Source of the DNA: Vibrio splendidus | GTDB lineage: Bacteria; Pseudomonadota; Gammaproteobacteria; Enterobacterales; Vibrionaceae | Length of the DNA stretch: 64,000 nt | Reading direction: 5' to 3' | Assembly: GCF_002873455.1 (NCBI RefSeq) | Contig: NZ_MCUN01000013.1 | Location: 1-64,000, forward strand | Shown: piece after piece, positions 27,308-34,822 of the stretch | Layout: every line of letters starts with the position of its first letter | Position numbering within the stretch: the first letter of the stretch is position 1 | Made by a program: the position numbers and the translations under genes | Notes under the pieces: model-generated | Databases searched by the model: none | What the model was told of the DNA's origin: nothing | Seen by the model: only the letters and a program-made list of their open reading frames with translations

Positions 27308-27511
27308 ATGAATAAAATTGTTATGTTAGTAATGGGGCTGCTTTTTACCAGTCGATTGTTCGCCAGTATTGTGCCGCATGTTAGCCAACTTGAACATGAT
27401 GCACCTATCCTCATCCGTTCGGCAATGATTGTGGGTGTTGCGGCTTACGCCGTCTGGAGTGCATTCAAATACTTCAAAAAGAACAAAGCTTCTAGTTCAG
27501 AACCACTTTAG
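27308..27511 (+). CDS. Small membrane protein, unknown
   Basis: A 67-residue protein with a hydrophobic N-terminus that could be a signal peptide or helix (residues 2-18), a second hydrophobic stretch (about 36-55) and a Lys/Ser-rich tail. Start at 27308 is favoured by an aggt site 5 bases upstream; an ATG four codons earlier is possible. No family was recognised. It faces the glutamate-receptor-like gene tail-to-tail. Confidence 0.5.
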   Translation: MNKIVMLVMGLLFTSRLFASIVPHVSQLEHDAPILIRSAMIVGVAAYAVWSAFKYFKKNKASSSEPL

Positions 27512-27554
27512 GAATCAGCATTAGAAACATTTGAGAGTCAGTAGCTAAAATCGG

Positions 27555-28646
27555 TTACTTATCCGCAAAGTAATCGACCAAGATTTTACGCCACTTTCGC
27601 GACTCACGAATTTTCAAAAGAGCACGATTAATCTCTTCTTCATACGCGTTGTTTTCAGTGATGATAAAGCCATAATTCTGCTTTTCTAGCTGATATGGCA
27701 ACACCTCTAGATCATCAAACTGCCCGCTTATTCTGCCATTACCGATCATATATTTGAGCACCACATCATCAGCGACAATCGCTTCCACTTCACCATCCTC
27801 TAAAGCCGCCAACAGTCTTGGCATATCGACATAACTCTTGTGTCGAATACCAAAGCTTGTGAGCATCAAAGAAGAAGTCGTTGCTACCTTGGCGCCCACC
27901 TCTACATCTGCGAGATCATTCACGCCTTTAATGTGCGATGAACCTTGGCTCAAAGTAAGTTTGCTCGCTAACACAGCCGTAATACTGGCAATGAAAAGCA
28001 TGCTAAACACACCAATGAACACCGTCGCAATTCGTCCGGTTAGGCTCTTAAACTCAAAGTAATTAAATGGGCCACGAGTGATAAATAACAAACCTAATAT
28101 GAAGCTTTCTAACCAACGACCCGTTTTGCTTTTCATCGAGTAGAGTTTTTCATTTTCTCCGTGTTCCAATAGGTAGAAAAAGGCACCTATTAAGCCGGAT
28201 ATAAAAATGATGACACCAATGATTATCCATAAGGCGGGGTTTAAGAATATGGAATGTAGCGAGTGAAGGTAACCTTGCTTCTTAACGGCGATCGCAAGAT
28301 GAGTTTCGTAAAAGGAATGGGAAAAGTCAGCGAACAACTCGCGTTCTGGGGTTATTGAAATACAGGATACACCGATGTCGATTTGCTCTGTTTCAATGGA
28401 ATTTAGTAGATCATCTAAGCGGTGATTCTCTACCGTAAACTCTACGTTCATTTCCTTCGCTATCAGCTCCCACAGCTCAATGCTTAAACCGTTCCATTCA
28501 TTTTCCATAGAACTAACCACAAAAGGAGGACAAGGATAAACACCGACTTTAAGCGGAGAAGCCGACGAAAAAGTGCTCAACAAAGTTAAAAGAAAAATGA
28601 CTAAAGCTACACAAGATTGAAGTGCCGATTTGAAACAACTTGGCAT
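27555..28646 (-). CDS. Prokaryotic ionotropic glutamate receptor-like channel
   Basis: A 363-residue protein with a signal peptide (1-30) and a split periplasmic-binding domain. Lobe S1 is residues 32-135 (SISITPERELFADFS, whose Arg102 normally holds the ligand carboxylate). Then come a membrane helix (138-160), an amphipathic re-entrant pore segment (about 178-200), a second helix (205-228, FIASITAVLASKL) and lobe S2 (240-363) with VADD at 291-294. This S1-M-P-M-S2 order is that of GluR0-type receptors. The filter position reads TRGPFNYFE instead of the potassium-type TVGYGD. The ATG at 28646 follows gaggg. It may conduct ions, or act as a sensor without conducting. Confidence 0.85.
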   Translation of the reverse strand: MPSCFKSALQSCVALVIFLLTLLSTFSSASPLKVGVYPCPPFVVSSMENEWNGLSIELWELIAKEMNVEFTVENHRLDDLLNSIETEQIDIGVSCISITPERELFADFSHSFYETHLAIAVKKQGYLHSLHSIFLNPALWIIIGVIIFISGLIGAFFYLLEHGENEKLYSMKSKTGRWLESFILGLLFITRGPFNYFEFKSLTGRIATVFIGVFSMLFIASITAVLASKLTLSQGSSHIKGVNDLADVEVGAKVATTSSLMLTSFGIRHKSYVDMPRLLAALEDGEVEAIVADDVVLKYMIGNGRISGQFDDLEVLPYQLEKQNYGFIITENNAYEEEINRALLKIRESRKWRKILVDYFADK

Positions 28647-28864
28647 TGGCAAACCCTCAAGAAAGAGGCAGCGATGAATTGAATCGAGTAGAAGAGCTCG
28701 TTCTAATAAACAGAGTTAAGCACGCTCAGGAGCTTAGAAAGTTGATAGTAAATTCAATACTGCCCTAGTTTTTTTCGTTAGTAACTTAACTATAGAAAAC
28801 CTCTATTTATTGTGCAAAAGAATGGGGTCAATAAAGCGACTTTTACCGAACTTAGGTTCATTGA

Positions 28865-29392
28865 TTAAAGCGACGACATAAACTGGCTTTTTGCCGATGA
28901 ACATAACTTCCCGCATTGAGTTATTTGGCTTTCTAAGAAGTAAATGTTACGTCTGCTTTTGACCCATTGAGCGCGGATCTCTAACTCTTGGCCAATCAAA
29001 ATTGGATGATGAAAACGAGACGTTAAGCTAACCGTCATGGCAGTGATATTATTTTGGAACAAGCAATGCAGCATGGTGGCATCGTGTAACGCGGTAACAA
29101 TGCCGCCCTGCATAATGCCATCGTAGCCCTCAGCTTTATCTGTTGGTACAATCTTGGCTAAAGCTTCATACTTACCTGAGGTTTCATATTTAACTGAAGT
29201 TTCATGCTTAACTGAGGCTTCATTCTTGGTTAAGGTTTCGCGCTTAGCTAACGTTTCGCGCTTTGCTAGGGTCTCATGCTCAGCTAAAGCCTCGCGTTCG
29301 CTAACAGCTTCAAAGCAAATTGGGCTGTCTGAAAAGAAGCTTTGGCTGCATACTTGGCAGCGCCGATGGTTGTGAGGAATGAAAACTTTCAT
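28865..29392 (-). CDS. PaaI-like hotdog thioesterase with repeat-expanded linker
   Basis: A 175-residue protein. Residues 1-30 have a CQVC pair and another Cys that could form a small metal knuckle. Residues 30-80 are a heptad-like repeat (AKRETLAKRETL and variants ending GKYEALAK) encoded by a 21-bp minisatellite. The C-terminal 90 residues are a hotdog thioesterase: GYDGIMQGGIVTALHDA aligns with the PaaI catalytic helix, with Gln where His is usual. It would hydrolyse acyl-CoA thioesters. It is divergent from the DUF134 gene with 43 bp between the starts. Confidence 0.75.
   Translation of the reverse strand: MKVFIPHNHRRCQVCSQSFFSDSPICFEAVSEREALAEHETLAKRETLAKRETLTKNEASVKHETSVKYETSGKYEALAKIVPTDKAEGYDGIMQGGIVTALHDATMLHCLFQNNITAMTVSLTSRFHHPILIGQELEIRAQWVKSRRNIYFLESQITQCGKLCSSAKSQFMSSL
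29165..29310. repeat. 21-bp coding minisatellite in the thioesterase gene
   Basis: About seven diverged 21-bp units encode a seven-residue repeat (consensus LAKRETL) between the N-terminal Cys motif and the catalytic domain. The unit is a whole number of codons, so copy-number change keeps the frame and only lengthens the linker. Confidence 0.85.
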
Positions 29393-29435
29393 ACTTACCC
29401 TTATTCCTTTTACCCTTAGATTCCTAGAGATTGAT

Positions 29436-29714
29436 ATGGCTCGACCAAAAAAACATCGTAAGTTATGTACCCGAGCAGCTTATTCTTGTTTTAAGCCCAA
29501 TGGTGTTCCTATGGACGAGCTTCATAAAGAAGAACTGTTGTTAGAAGAACTGGAAGCACTCCGCTTGGCTGATCAAGAAGGCCTGAGCCAACTTGAAGCC
29601 GCCGAACAAATGCAGGTGTCTCGTCAAACTTTTGGTAATATCGTCAAGCGAGCAAGAGCCAAAGTCGCTAACTGCATCGTCAATGGCCATGCGCTAGTGA
29701 TTCAAGGCTCTTAA
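29436..29714 (+). CDS. DUF134 helix-turn-helix protein
   Basis: A 92-residue DNA-binding protein of the DUF134 family, with the signature MARPKKHRKLC ... CFKPNG at the N-terminus. A sigma-70 region 4-like helix-turn-helix (about residues 38-80) reads EALRLADQEGLSQLEAAEQM then QVSRQTFGNIVKRARAKV. The frame extends 19 codons upstream, but the ATG at 29436 gives the family N-terminus. DUF134 genes are often next to NifX/NifB-domain proteins, as here. A role as regulator of that cluster is inferred; a 20-bp palindrome upstream of the NifX gene is a candidate site. Confidence 0.88.
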   Translation: MARPKKHRKLCTRAAYSCFKPNGVPMDELHKEELLLEELEALRLADQEGLSQLEAAEQMQVSRQTFGNIVKRARAKVANCIVNGHALVIQGS

Positions 29715-29768
29715 CGAACACTCAGGCCTTAACTCATGACCTAACCTGACGACCATTAGTTCTCAATA

Positions 29769-29975
29769 TCAGCTTGATGGCTCTGAGATCTGATAAAGCT
29801 TCCGGCTATGCTCTTCACACACGTCTTTGCAATTACATTCACGCTCAATGTCTATCTGTGCTAACCCTCCACAACTGCCTTTGATTGGTTGGCGTGAAAA
29901 AATCACACCGATCGCCATCAACGCAACGATTCCAATGAAGCCTAATAGTGTCAGTAGGAAGGTCATTTGCGACAC
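29769..29975 (-). CDS. NqrM-like small Cys-rich membrane protein
   Basis: A 68-residue protein with one N-terminal membrane helix (residues 5-25), then VIFSRQPIKGSCGGL and a CNCKDVC cluster. This is the signature of NqrM (DUF539), which helps insert the iron centre between NqrD and NqrE of the Na+-pumping NADH:quinone reductase. The usual nqrM follows apbE at the nqr operon; this copy lies instead behind a NifX-domain gene and overlaps it by 13 bp, so the two are translationally coupled. It may be a paralogue serving another iron protein. Confidence 0.8.
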   Translation of the reverse strand: MSQMTFLLTLLGFIGIVALMAIGVIFSRQPIKGSCGGLAQIDIERECNCKDVCEEHSRKLYQISEPSS

Positions 29976-30424
29976 CCGCGGATAACACCTAGGTGATTCG
30001 ATTGTGGCGTAAAAATCACACCTTCTTTTTTATGCCCTTTGTTGCCGCACCCTCTTTTATTGTGTCCTTTGTTACTGTGACAAGCGTTTCGAGGCTCTCG
30101 CCCGTAATCTAAATCAGTCACTTCTTGTAGATTGTTAAAATCTAGAGCGCTGATCTCAACCTTTCCTGCCGACGCCAACACTCGGATATCGTGACTGAAC
30201 AAATGCGCCAGCATTCTCTTGCCAATATGACGAACAACGACGGCCTGCACATCATACGAACGAAGGACAGAGATCCATTGCTTCTTCTTATTACAAGACG
30301 CGTCGGATTCAACCAAAGGAACAAGCTGCTTAATTTGTCGTTGCTCATCCACAATCGCTATCTGTGGTGAACGAGCAAAATGGTTGCCGATATGGAGGTT
30401 AAGACAAGGTACTGCGTATAACAT
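29963..30424 (-). CDS. NifX/NifB-type Fe-Mo cofactor domain protein
   Basis: A 153-residue protein with a dinitrogenase iron-molybdenum cofactor biosynthesis domain (about residues 1-110): LHIGNHFARSPQIAIVDE at the start, VVRHIGKRMLAHL in the middle. A tail rich in His, Cys, Lys and Gly (ACHSNKGHNKRGCGNKGHKK) looks metal-binding. No nitrogenase genes are present. Such stand-alone proteins occur with DUF134 and probably bind or carry an iron-sulfur or metal cofactor. A gggag site precedes the ATG. The NqrM-like gene follows with a 13-bp overlap. Confidence 0.85.
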   Translation of the reverse strand: MLYAVPCLNLHIGNHFARSPQIAIVDEQRQIKQLVPLVESDASCNKKKQWISVLRSYDVQAVVVRHIGKRMLAHLFSHDIRVLASAGKVEISALDFNNLQEVTDLDYGREPRNACHSNKGHNKRGCGNKGHKKEGVIFTPQSNHLGVIRGCRK

Positions 30425-30469
30425 GGTAACTCCCTGTTATTGATGATTAGGAGTTCAGTATAATCCTCA

Positions 30470-30489
30470 TTATTGGCATATGCCAATAA
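30470..30489. promoter_or_regulatory. 20-bp perfect palindrome before the NifX-NqrM pair
   Basis: TTATTGGCATATGCCAATAA reads the same on both strands and lies 46 bp upstream of the NifX-domain start, in the promoter. The adjacent DUF134 helix-turn-helix protein is the natural candidate to bind it; no other regulator is near. Confidence 0.7.
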
Positions 30490-30595
30490 CTATAATATGA
30501 AAAATTAGATTTACAGACTGTAGAAATCGCATCACAACAAAGACAGTTCAGAGGAATAAGTGACTGTTGGTATGGTGGGAGAAGTGATAGTAGGT

Positions 30596-30800
30596 TTAGA
30601 GGCCGAAGACAATATCACCTTGTAGTATTGTCATTAGAATTTCAGTATCTGTTATATCGTCGACTGACGAGCGAGTGATATCTTGTTCCAAGACAGCGAA
30701 ATCTGCCGACTTACCCACATCAATAGAGCCTGTAATATCTTCTATTTCAAGACTAACCGCGGCTTTATGCCATACGCAGCAGATTCTTCCAAACCAGCCT
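30596..30800 (-). pseudogene. Amidohydrolase-family (YtcJ-like) gene remnant, C-terminus
   Basis: Minus-strand translation ending at TAA 30598 gives a recognisable amidohydrolase C-terminus: KAAVSLEIEDITGSIDVGKS followed by ADFAVLEQDI and a final ILMTILQGDIVFGL. The glycine-lysine-Ala-Asp-Phe motif is typical of the closing beta sandwich of amidohydrolases. Upstream of about 30800 the frame degenerates, and the roughly 450 residues of the catalytic part are absent. It is therefore a relic; the region up to 30970 is otherwise empty. Confidence 0.75.
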
Positions 30801-30974
30801 TTAGATTTGTTATTTATGTTGCAGGCCTTTAAGTAAGGAATTTGTCTCTCTTTGATTCAATAAGCATAGCAGTACGACCAAGGGGGCCTCAGAAGAACAA
30901 GGATGAAATACGCTTAAGCCGGATAAGTTTGAATGTTAGAGCATGGGCAATTTTGAAGTGACAAAAACACAAAT

Positions 30975-30989
30975 TGTTATATTATAACA
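30975..30989. promoter_or_regulatory. Zur box upstream of DUF1007-NicO
   Basis: TGTTATATTATAACA is a perfect 15-bp palindrome matching the core of gamma-proteobacterial Zur sites (TGTTATANTATAACA). It ends 25 bp before the DUF1007 start codon, where bound Zur would block transcription when zinc is plentiful. Confidence 0.85.
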
Positions 30990-31014
30990 TTACACTAAAT
31001 AACCATTAGTCCTC

Positions 31015-31824
31015 ATGAAACAGTTATCTGCATTAATCAACGCATTCACTCGCTTTTCTTTACGCCTTGGAAGTCGATTCTCAGCGTGCGGTTTATCAAA
31101 ACACGGCTTTTCAAAAGGCGGTGTATCAAAGCGCGATTTTCCAAAATGCCACTTTCCCACACATCACTTTCTTAAACGCTTACCACTTTGGTTTGCGTTA
31201 TTGTGGTTTGCGTTATTGTGTTTTGCTCCAAACCTATATGCCCACCCTCACTCTTGGATTGAAATGAAAACGCACATTGAGGGAGAGAAAGGCATGATTA
31301 CGGGCCTCTCCATGGAGTGGTCTTTTGATGCAATGACTTCAATGTACATGTTGGATGGAGAAGACATCTCTGCCGATACAGAAGCTGAAACATTCAAAAA
31401 GCTCGCTGCGTCTGTCATCAAAAACATGATGTACGAGCACTACTTCACCTACTTCTATGATGATGAAGAGCCAATCAAATATCAGGTTGCAGAGCACGCC
31501 AAGTTTGAGCGTGATAAAGCAAAAATGGTGCTCACTTTTGACCTGCCGCTTTCCAAACCAAAACCGGTAACAAGAGACACGCTTCGTGTATTGATTTTTG
31601 ACCCTAGCTACTTTGTCGATATGTCGTGGCTCTCTAAGGGAGACGTGACCTTATCGACAGAGCTCGCGAGACAATGTCAGTTAGAACTCGTTGAACCTAA
31701 CCCGACTCCAGAACAAATGAGTTATGCGATGTCTTTGCCAACAGATGCTGATCCAGATAACACACTCGGGCAACTGTTTACTCAATCGGTCAAGCTTCAT
31801 TGTGCAGCGCTTCCAGCTTCCTAG
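31015..31824 (+). CDS. DUF1007 periplasmic metal-binding protein, Zur-regulated
   Basis: A 269-residue exported protein of the DUF1007 family. The signal region is unusually long: about 55 basic, repetitive residues (GFSKGGVSKRDFPKCHF) precede the hydrophobic core LWFALLWFALLCFAP. Maturation after LYA would leave AHPHSWIEM, whose N-terminal His-Pro-His is a likely metal ligand. The body matches DUF1007 (MEWSFDAMTSMYML, LIFDPSYFVDM). The NicO permease gene follows, and a Zur box lies just upstream, so it probably delivers zinc or another divalent metal during zinc shortage. Confidence 0.85.
   Translation: MKQLSALINAFTRFSLRLGSRFSACGLSKHGFSKGGVSKRDFPKCHFPTHHFLKRLPLWFALLWFALLCFAPNLYAHPHSWIEMKTHIEGEKGMITGLSMEWSFDAMTSMYMLDGEDISADTEAETFKKLAASVIKNMMYEHYFTYFYDDEEPIKYQVAEHAKFERDKAKMVLTFDLPLSKPKPVTRDTLRVLIFDPSYFVDMSWLSKGDVTLSTELARQCQLELVEPNPTPEQMSYAMSLPTDADPDNTLGQLFTQSVKLHCAALPAS
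31100..31215. repeat. Coding repeats in the DUF1007 signal region
   Basis: A unit of about 15 bp (tcaaaacacggcttt, tcaaaaggcggtgta, tcaaagcgcgatttt, ccaaaatgccacttt) recurs four times, then gtttgcgttattgtg occurs twice in tandem. Both unit lengths are multiples of three. They lengthen the basic N-region and the hydrophobic core of the signal peptide. Confidence 0.75.
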
Positions 31825-31922
31825 TCGCACGGGTTCGTCTCAGTGATTAAACGTCTTAGCTCAAACGAGTTAAACCTTCCAAGTTAGTGAAAATAATAAT
31901 CTCAAATACGGGTTCTTGTTAT

Positions 31923-33038
31923 ATGAAGAAAAATCAATTTAAAGCCAACCATGCCCTCATTGGTGTCGTTGCCTTATTGCTTATTGCTGTCGGTGCATAT
32001 CAACTGTGGTCGATGTGGCCATCATTGGTTATCTCAAGTATCCAATGGCAAAGAGAAGTTAATTCAGAACTTGCCGACCTACTCTACGAAGCCAAATCGA
32101 ACCCTTGGGGAGCAGGGAGTTACCTGATTGGGTTTAGCTTTATCTATGGCATGCTGCACTCATTAGGGCCAGGTCATGGCAAAGTTATCGTGTCGACTTA
32201 CTTAGCTACTCACCCCACCAAAGCGAAAGCCAGTTTAGTGCTTACGGTTGTCTCCGCCTTGCTACAAGCGCTGGTCGCTATCTTATTAGTAAGCGTATTA
32301 ATATGGGGCTTCAGTGCGTCAATGAGGGTGGTAAATGACAAAGCGAATATGTTTGTGTCATTGAGTTTCACGTTGGTCGCTGTAGTTGGTGCGTTGATCT
32401 GTTGGAAGGCTTTGAAAAACATTTACAGCACAATGCGTAAACCTAAGCTTAAAGTGAAAGCCATCACCACATTAGCCACCGATACGTCTTCTGTGATGTC
32501 TGCTCGTCCATCAATCTCAGTCCAATCGCCAATCGCGCGTCGTTCATCGGTATCTGCTGATTCAGCGATACTAAACCCCACTAACGCATTACAACCTGTA
32601 GAACACGCTCATGCAGATCACTCACACACTGACTGCGGGTGCGGACACCAACACGTCGCCGACCCTGAAGCCATCAATAAAGCCTCAACAATCAGAGAGT
32701 ACGCAGGGATAATTGTTACCATCGGCGTAAGGCCGTGTACTGGAGCCATTATGGTACTGCTTTTTGCCAATATGGTTGGCCTGTATTGGATGGGGGTGCT
32801 TAGTGCGTTGGCAATGGCGGTAGGAACAGCGTTAACGACTTCACTCATAGCGATGATGACGCTAACAGGCAAACATTTAGTAAAGCGCTACTTGGCGGCG
32901 GGTAACAACAAAGGTACTGGTTCACTGAAAGTCACTGGTCACTATTTGCAGCTTTTGGGTGGCCTCTTGCTTATCGTAATTGGCCTGCTACTCATGAACG
33001 GACAAGGTGGTGGTATGTCGCCTGTCTTCACCATGTAG
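31923..33038 (+). CDS. NicO/RcnA-type divalent metal permease
   Basis: A 371-residue inner-membrane protein of the nickel/cobalt transporter NicO family. It has six to seven helices, the HSLGPGHGKVIVSTYL metal-path motif, a cytoplasmic His-rich loop (HAHADHSHTDCGCGHQH) and GVRPCTGAIMVLLFA. RcnA-type proteins export nickel and cobalt, but Zur control and pairing with a DUF1007 protein point to metal import or zinc handling. The ATG at 31923 is preferred over a GTG twelve codons earlier. A hairpin terminator closes the operon. Confidence 0.85.
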   Translation: MKKNQFKANHALIGVVALLLIAVGAYQLWSMWPSLVISSIQWQREVNSELADLLYEAKSNPWGAGSYLIGFSFIYGMLHSLGPGHGKVIVSTYLATHPTKAKASLVLTVVSALLQALVAILLVSVLIWGFSASMRVVNDKANMFVSLSFTLVAVVGALICWKALKNIYSTMRKPKLKVKAITTLATDTSSVMSARPSISVQSPIARRSSVSADSAILNPTNALQPVEHAHADHSHTDCGCGHQHVADPEAINKASTIREYAGIIVTIGVRPCTGAIMVLLFANMVGLYWMGVLSALAMAVGTALTTSLIAMMTLTGKHLVKRYLAAGNNKGTGSLKVTGHYLQLLGGLLLIVIGLLLMNGQGGGMSPVFTM

Positions 33039-33093
33039 AGCACAAAAGTATAGTAATAAATCTGAAGTTCTTTTCATCCGTTCCGCACACATC

Positions 33094-33117
33094 AAGGCCT
33101 CGTAAACGCGAGGCCTT
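33094..33117 (+). terminator. Terminator of the DUF1007-NicO operon
   Basis: Stem aaggcctcg / cgaggcctt with a short loop, followed by agttttag. The same hairpin sequence recurs after the hydrolase copies at 49-57 kb and after pheT. Confidence 0.85.
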
Positions 33118-33280
33118 AGTTTTAGTCATCATTTAATATCAATTCAGGCAAACAAGTGGGCTATGCCAAGAGTAAACCCGGTCAGTATTATTGATTTACA
33201 AAAGAGGATTGAAACCGCTAAGCAAAATGAACATGAAACGATATAATGCGCCTCAACAAAGAATTACAAAGTAACCACAC

Positions 33281-33775
33281 ATGTCTAAAGATCCCGGTTT
33301 CACCACAGAATATACCCTCGACAAGACGTTTTTCGCAGAGTGCTATGATCAAACCAGCCTTCCTACTCAGTTTCCAAAAGCTTATTTGAAAGGAATACTG
33401 TTTCTTGTTTTTGGTGTGGTTCTATTGGAGTTTGAACTATTACCTAACGGTTACGTTGGCTGGTTCTTTATTGTATTAAGTGTGATCGAAGCGTTCAGTG
33501 TGTACTGCAAGAGAACCTGGTGGCTATGGCGACAAAAAATCAGCTCAGGTGCTGGCAGCAAAGTGGTCTTTCAAGGTGACACTAATGGTGTGAGTTATAA
33601 AAACGCTAAAAATACCAATACTATCGCTTGGACTGACATCTCCCAACTGCAACAAACCGATTTAGGTTTTATCCTTCATATTGGAAAACAGCGCCAATAT
33701 GTCAGTAAATCTTGCTTAAATGATGAGGCAATTGCGTTCATGATTGAACAACACGAAGCATCGAAAGCAAACTAA
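33281..33775 (+). CDS. YcxB-family membrane protein
   Basis: A 164-residue protein with two adjacent membrane helices (about residues 36-54 and 57-75) and a C-terminal YcxB-like domain (VVFQGDTNGVSYKNAKNTNT, then IAWTDISQL and FILHIGKQRQYVSKSCL). Function of the family is unknown. Monocistronic, with a strong terminator facing a convergent LysR gene. Confidence 0.82.
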   Translation: MSKDPGFTTEYTLDKTFFAECYDQTSLPTQFPKAYLKGILFLVFGVVLLEFELLPNGYVGWFFIVLSVIEAFSVYCKRTWWLWRQKISSGAGSKVVFQGDTNGVSYKNAKNTNTIAWTDISQLQQTDLGFILHIGKQRQYVSKSCLNDEAIAFMIEQHEASKAN

Positions 33776-33782
33776 TATGATT

Positions 33783-33816
33783 GAATAGCAAGGACACTTT
33801 GTCGTCCTTGCTATTC
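33783..33816. terminator. Bidirectional terminator
   Basis: Perfect 13-bp stem gaatagcaaggac / gtccttgctattc between the convergent YcxB and LysR genes; it overlaps the LysR stop codon. Confidence 0.85.
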
Positions 33817-34725
33817 ATTGACGATGCGGCTCCCTATTTCAATCATCATATCTTTCATCCAGTTATAGAAAGGGTCTTCACTAAGCCCAATAGACCAGCA
33901 CATAGAAATAGGAATGGGCTTTAACATTGGCAATGGGATGCTGTTGTAGTAGTTTTTGTCGTCAATGCTTTCAATAAACTTGCTAGGCCCAACCAGATAA
34001 GCGTCCGTTGATTTCACCGTTTCTAAAGCTAACCAGAGTGTCGTTTCGTCAAGCAGTACCGGACTCTCACCGATCAGCTCATCATATATGTTCTGATATC
34101 GATGCGAGCCTCGAATTTTGACAATGGGGAAACTGGAGAGAGACTGTTCCAGCTGGTCGGTATTAGAAAAAATCGCGTGTTCACGTCTCGCAACCAATGA
34201 ACTCGACACCTCCCCGATTTCATGGGTCTCGAACCCAGAAAGGCCTTCTGGCAATGATCCTAACGCAAAGTTAATCTCACCCAAGGTCAATTTCTTTATA
34301 TTCTCATAACTCCAACTCTTGCAGGTAACCGTCACATTAGGTGCATGCGTTGATACTTTTTTGATGACTTGAGCCATCCAATGAGGGCTTGCGTAATCTG
34401 AAAGCATGATAGTGACATTTTGTGTCACCTCACTTAAATCAAACTCCTCTGAACCGACTAAACTTTTGAACTGATTACATAGCAGCTCGACTTTGGGATA
34501 TAACTGAATCGCTTTTTGTGTGAGCACCAATTGATTCCCAACTCTCACCAAAAGAGGATCATCAAACATCTCTCGAAGTTTGGACAATTGCTTGCTTACA
34601 GCAGGTTGAGTGATAAACAACAGCTCTGAACTTTTAGAAATATGCTTTTGATCCAATAGAACAAGAAGTGTTTTTAGTAAGTTGAGATCAAGCGCTCTAA
34701 TCTTTGAGAACTCACTATTCCTCAT
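33811..34725 (-). CDS. LysR-family regulator of the sulfatase locus
   Basis: A 304-residue LysR protein. The helix-turn-helix (residues 10-65) has LLKTLLVLLDQKHISKSSEL then LFITQPAVSKQLSKLREMF, in the NodD/LeuO-like style with a long effector domain. The ATG at 34725 follows aaggg at suitable distance; another ATG lies five codons upstream. It is divergent from the sulfatase gene, about 100 bp away, and probably senses a sulfated substrate or product. Confidence 0.88.
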   Translation of the reverse strand: MRNSEFSKIRALDLNLLKTLLVLLDQKHISKSSELLFITQPAVSKQLSKLREMFDDPLLVRVGNQLVLTQKAIQLYPKVELLCNQFKSLVGSEEFDLSEVTQNVTIMLSDYASPHWMAQVIKKVSTHAPNVTVTCKSWSYENIKKLTLGEINFALGSLPEGLSGFETHEIGEVSSSLVARREHAIFSNTDQLEQSLSSFPIVKIRGSHRYQNIYDELIGESPVLLDETTLWLALETVKSTDAYLVGPSKFIESIDDKNYYNSIPLPMLKPIPISMCWSIGLSEDPFYNWMKDMMIEIGSRIVNE

Positions 34726-34822
34726 AGTTATACCCTTCATAAATATCCATCACTTCAAATTCTAAGCGCAGCCGTTATTCTTTTCAAAAGAAATCAATTA
34801 GAAATGGTCATTGGAGCAAAAT

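Noticed and set aside
29963..30424. Evidence for nitrogen fixation from the NifX-like domain.
   Set aside because: No nitrogenase or other nif genes occur; stand-alone NifX domains with DUF134 are common in non-fixers.
30600..30800. A complete amidohydrolase gene.
   Set aside because: Only the C-terminal 60-70 codons are readable; the catalytic part is gone.
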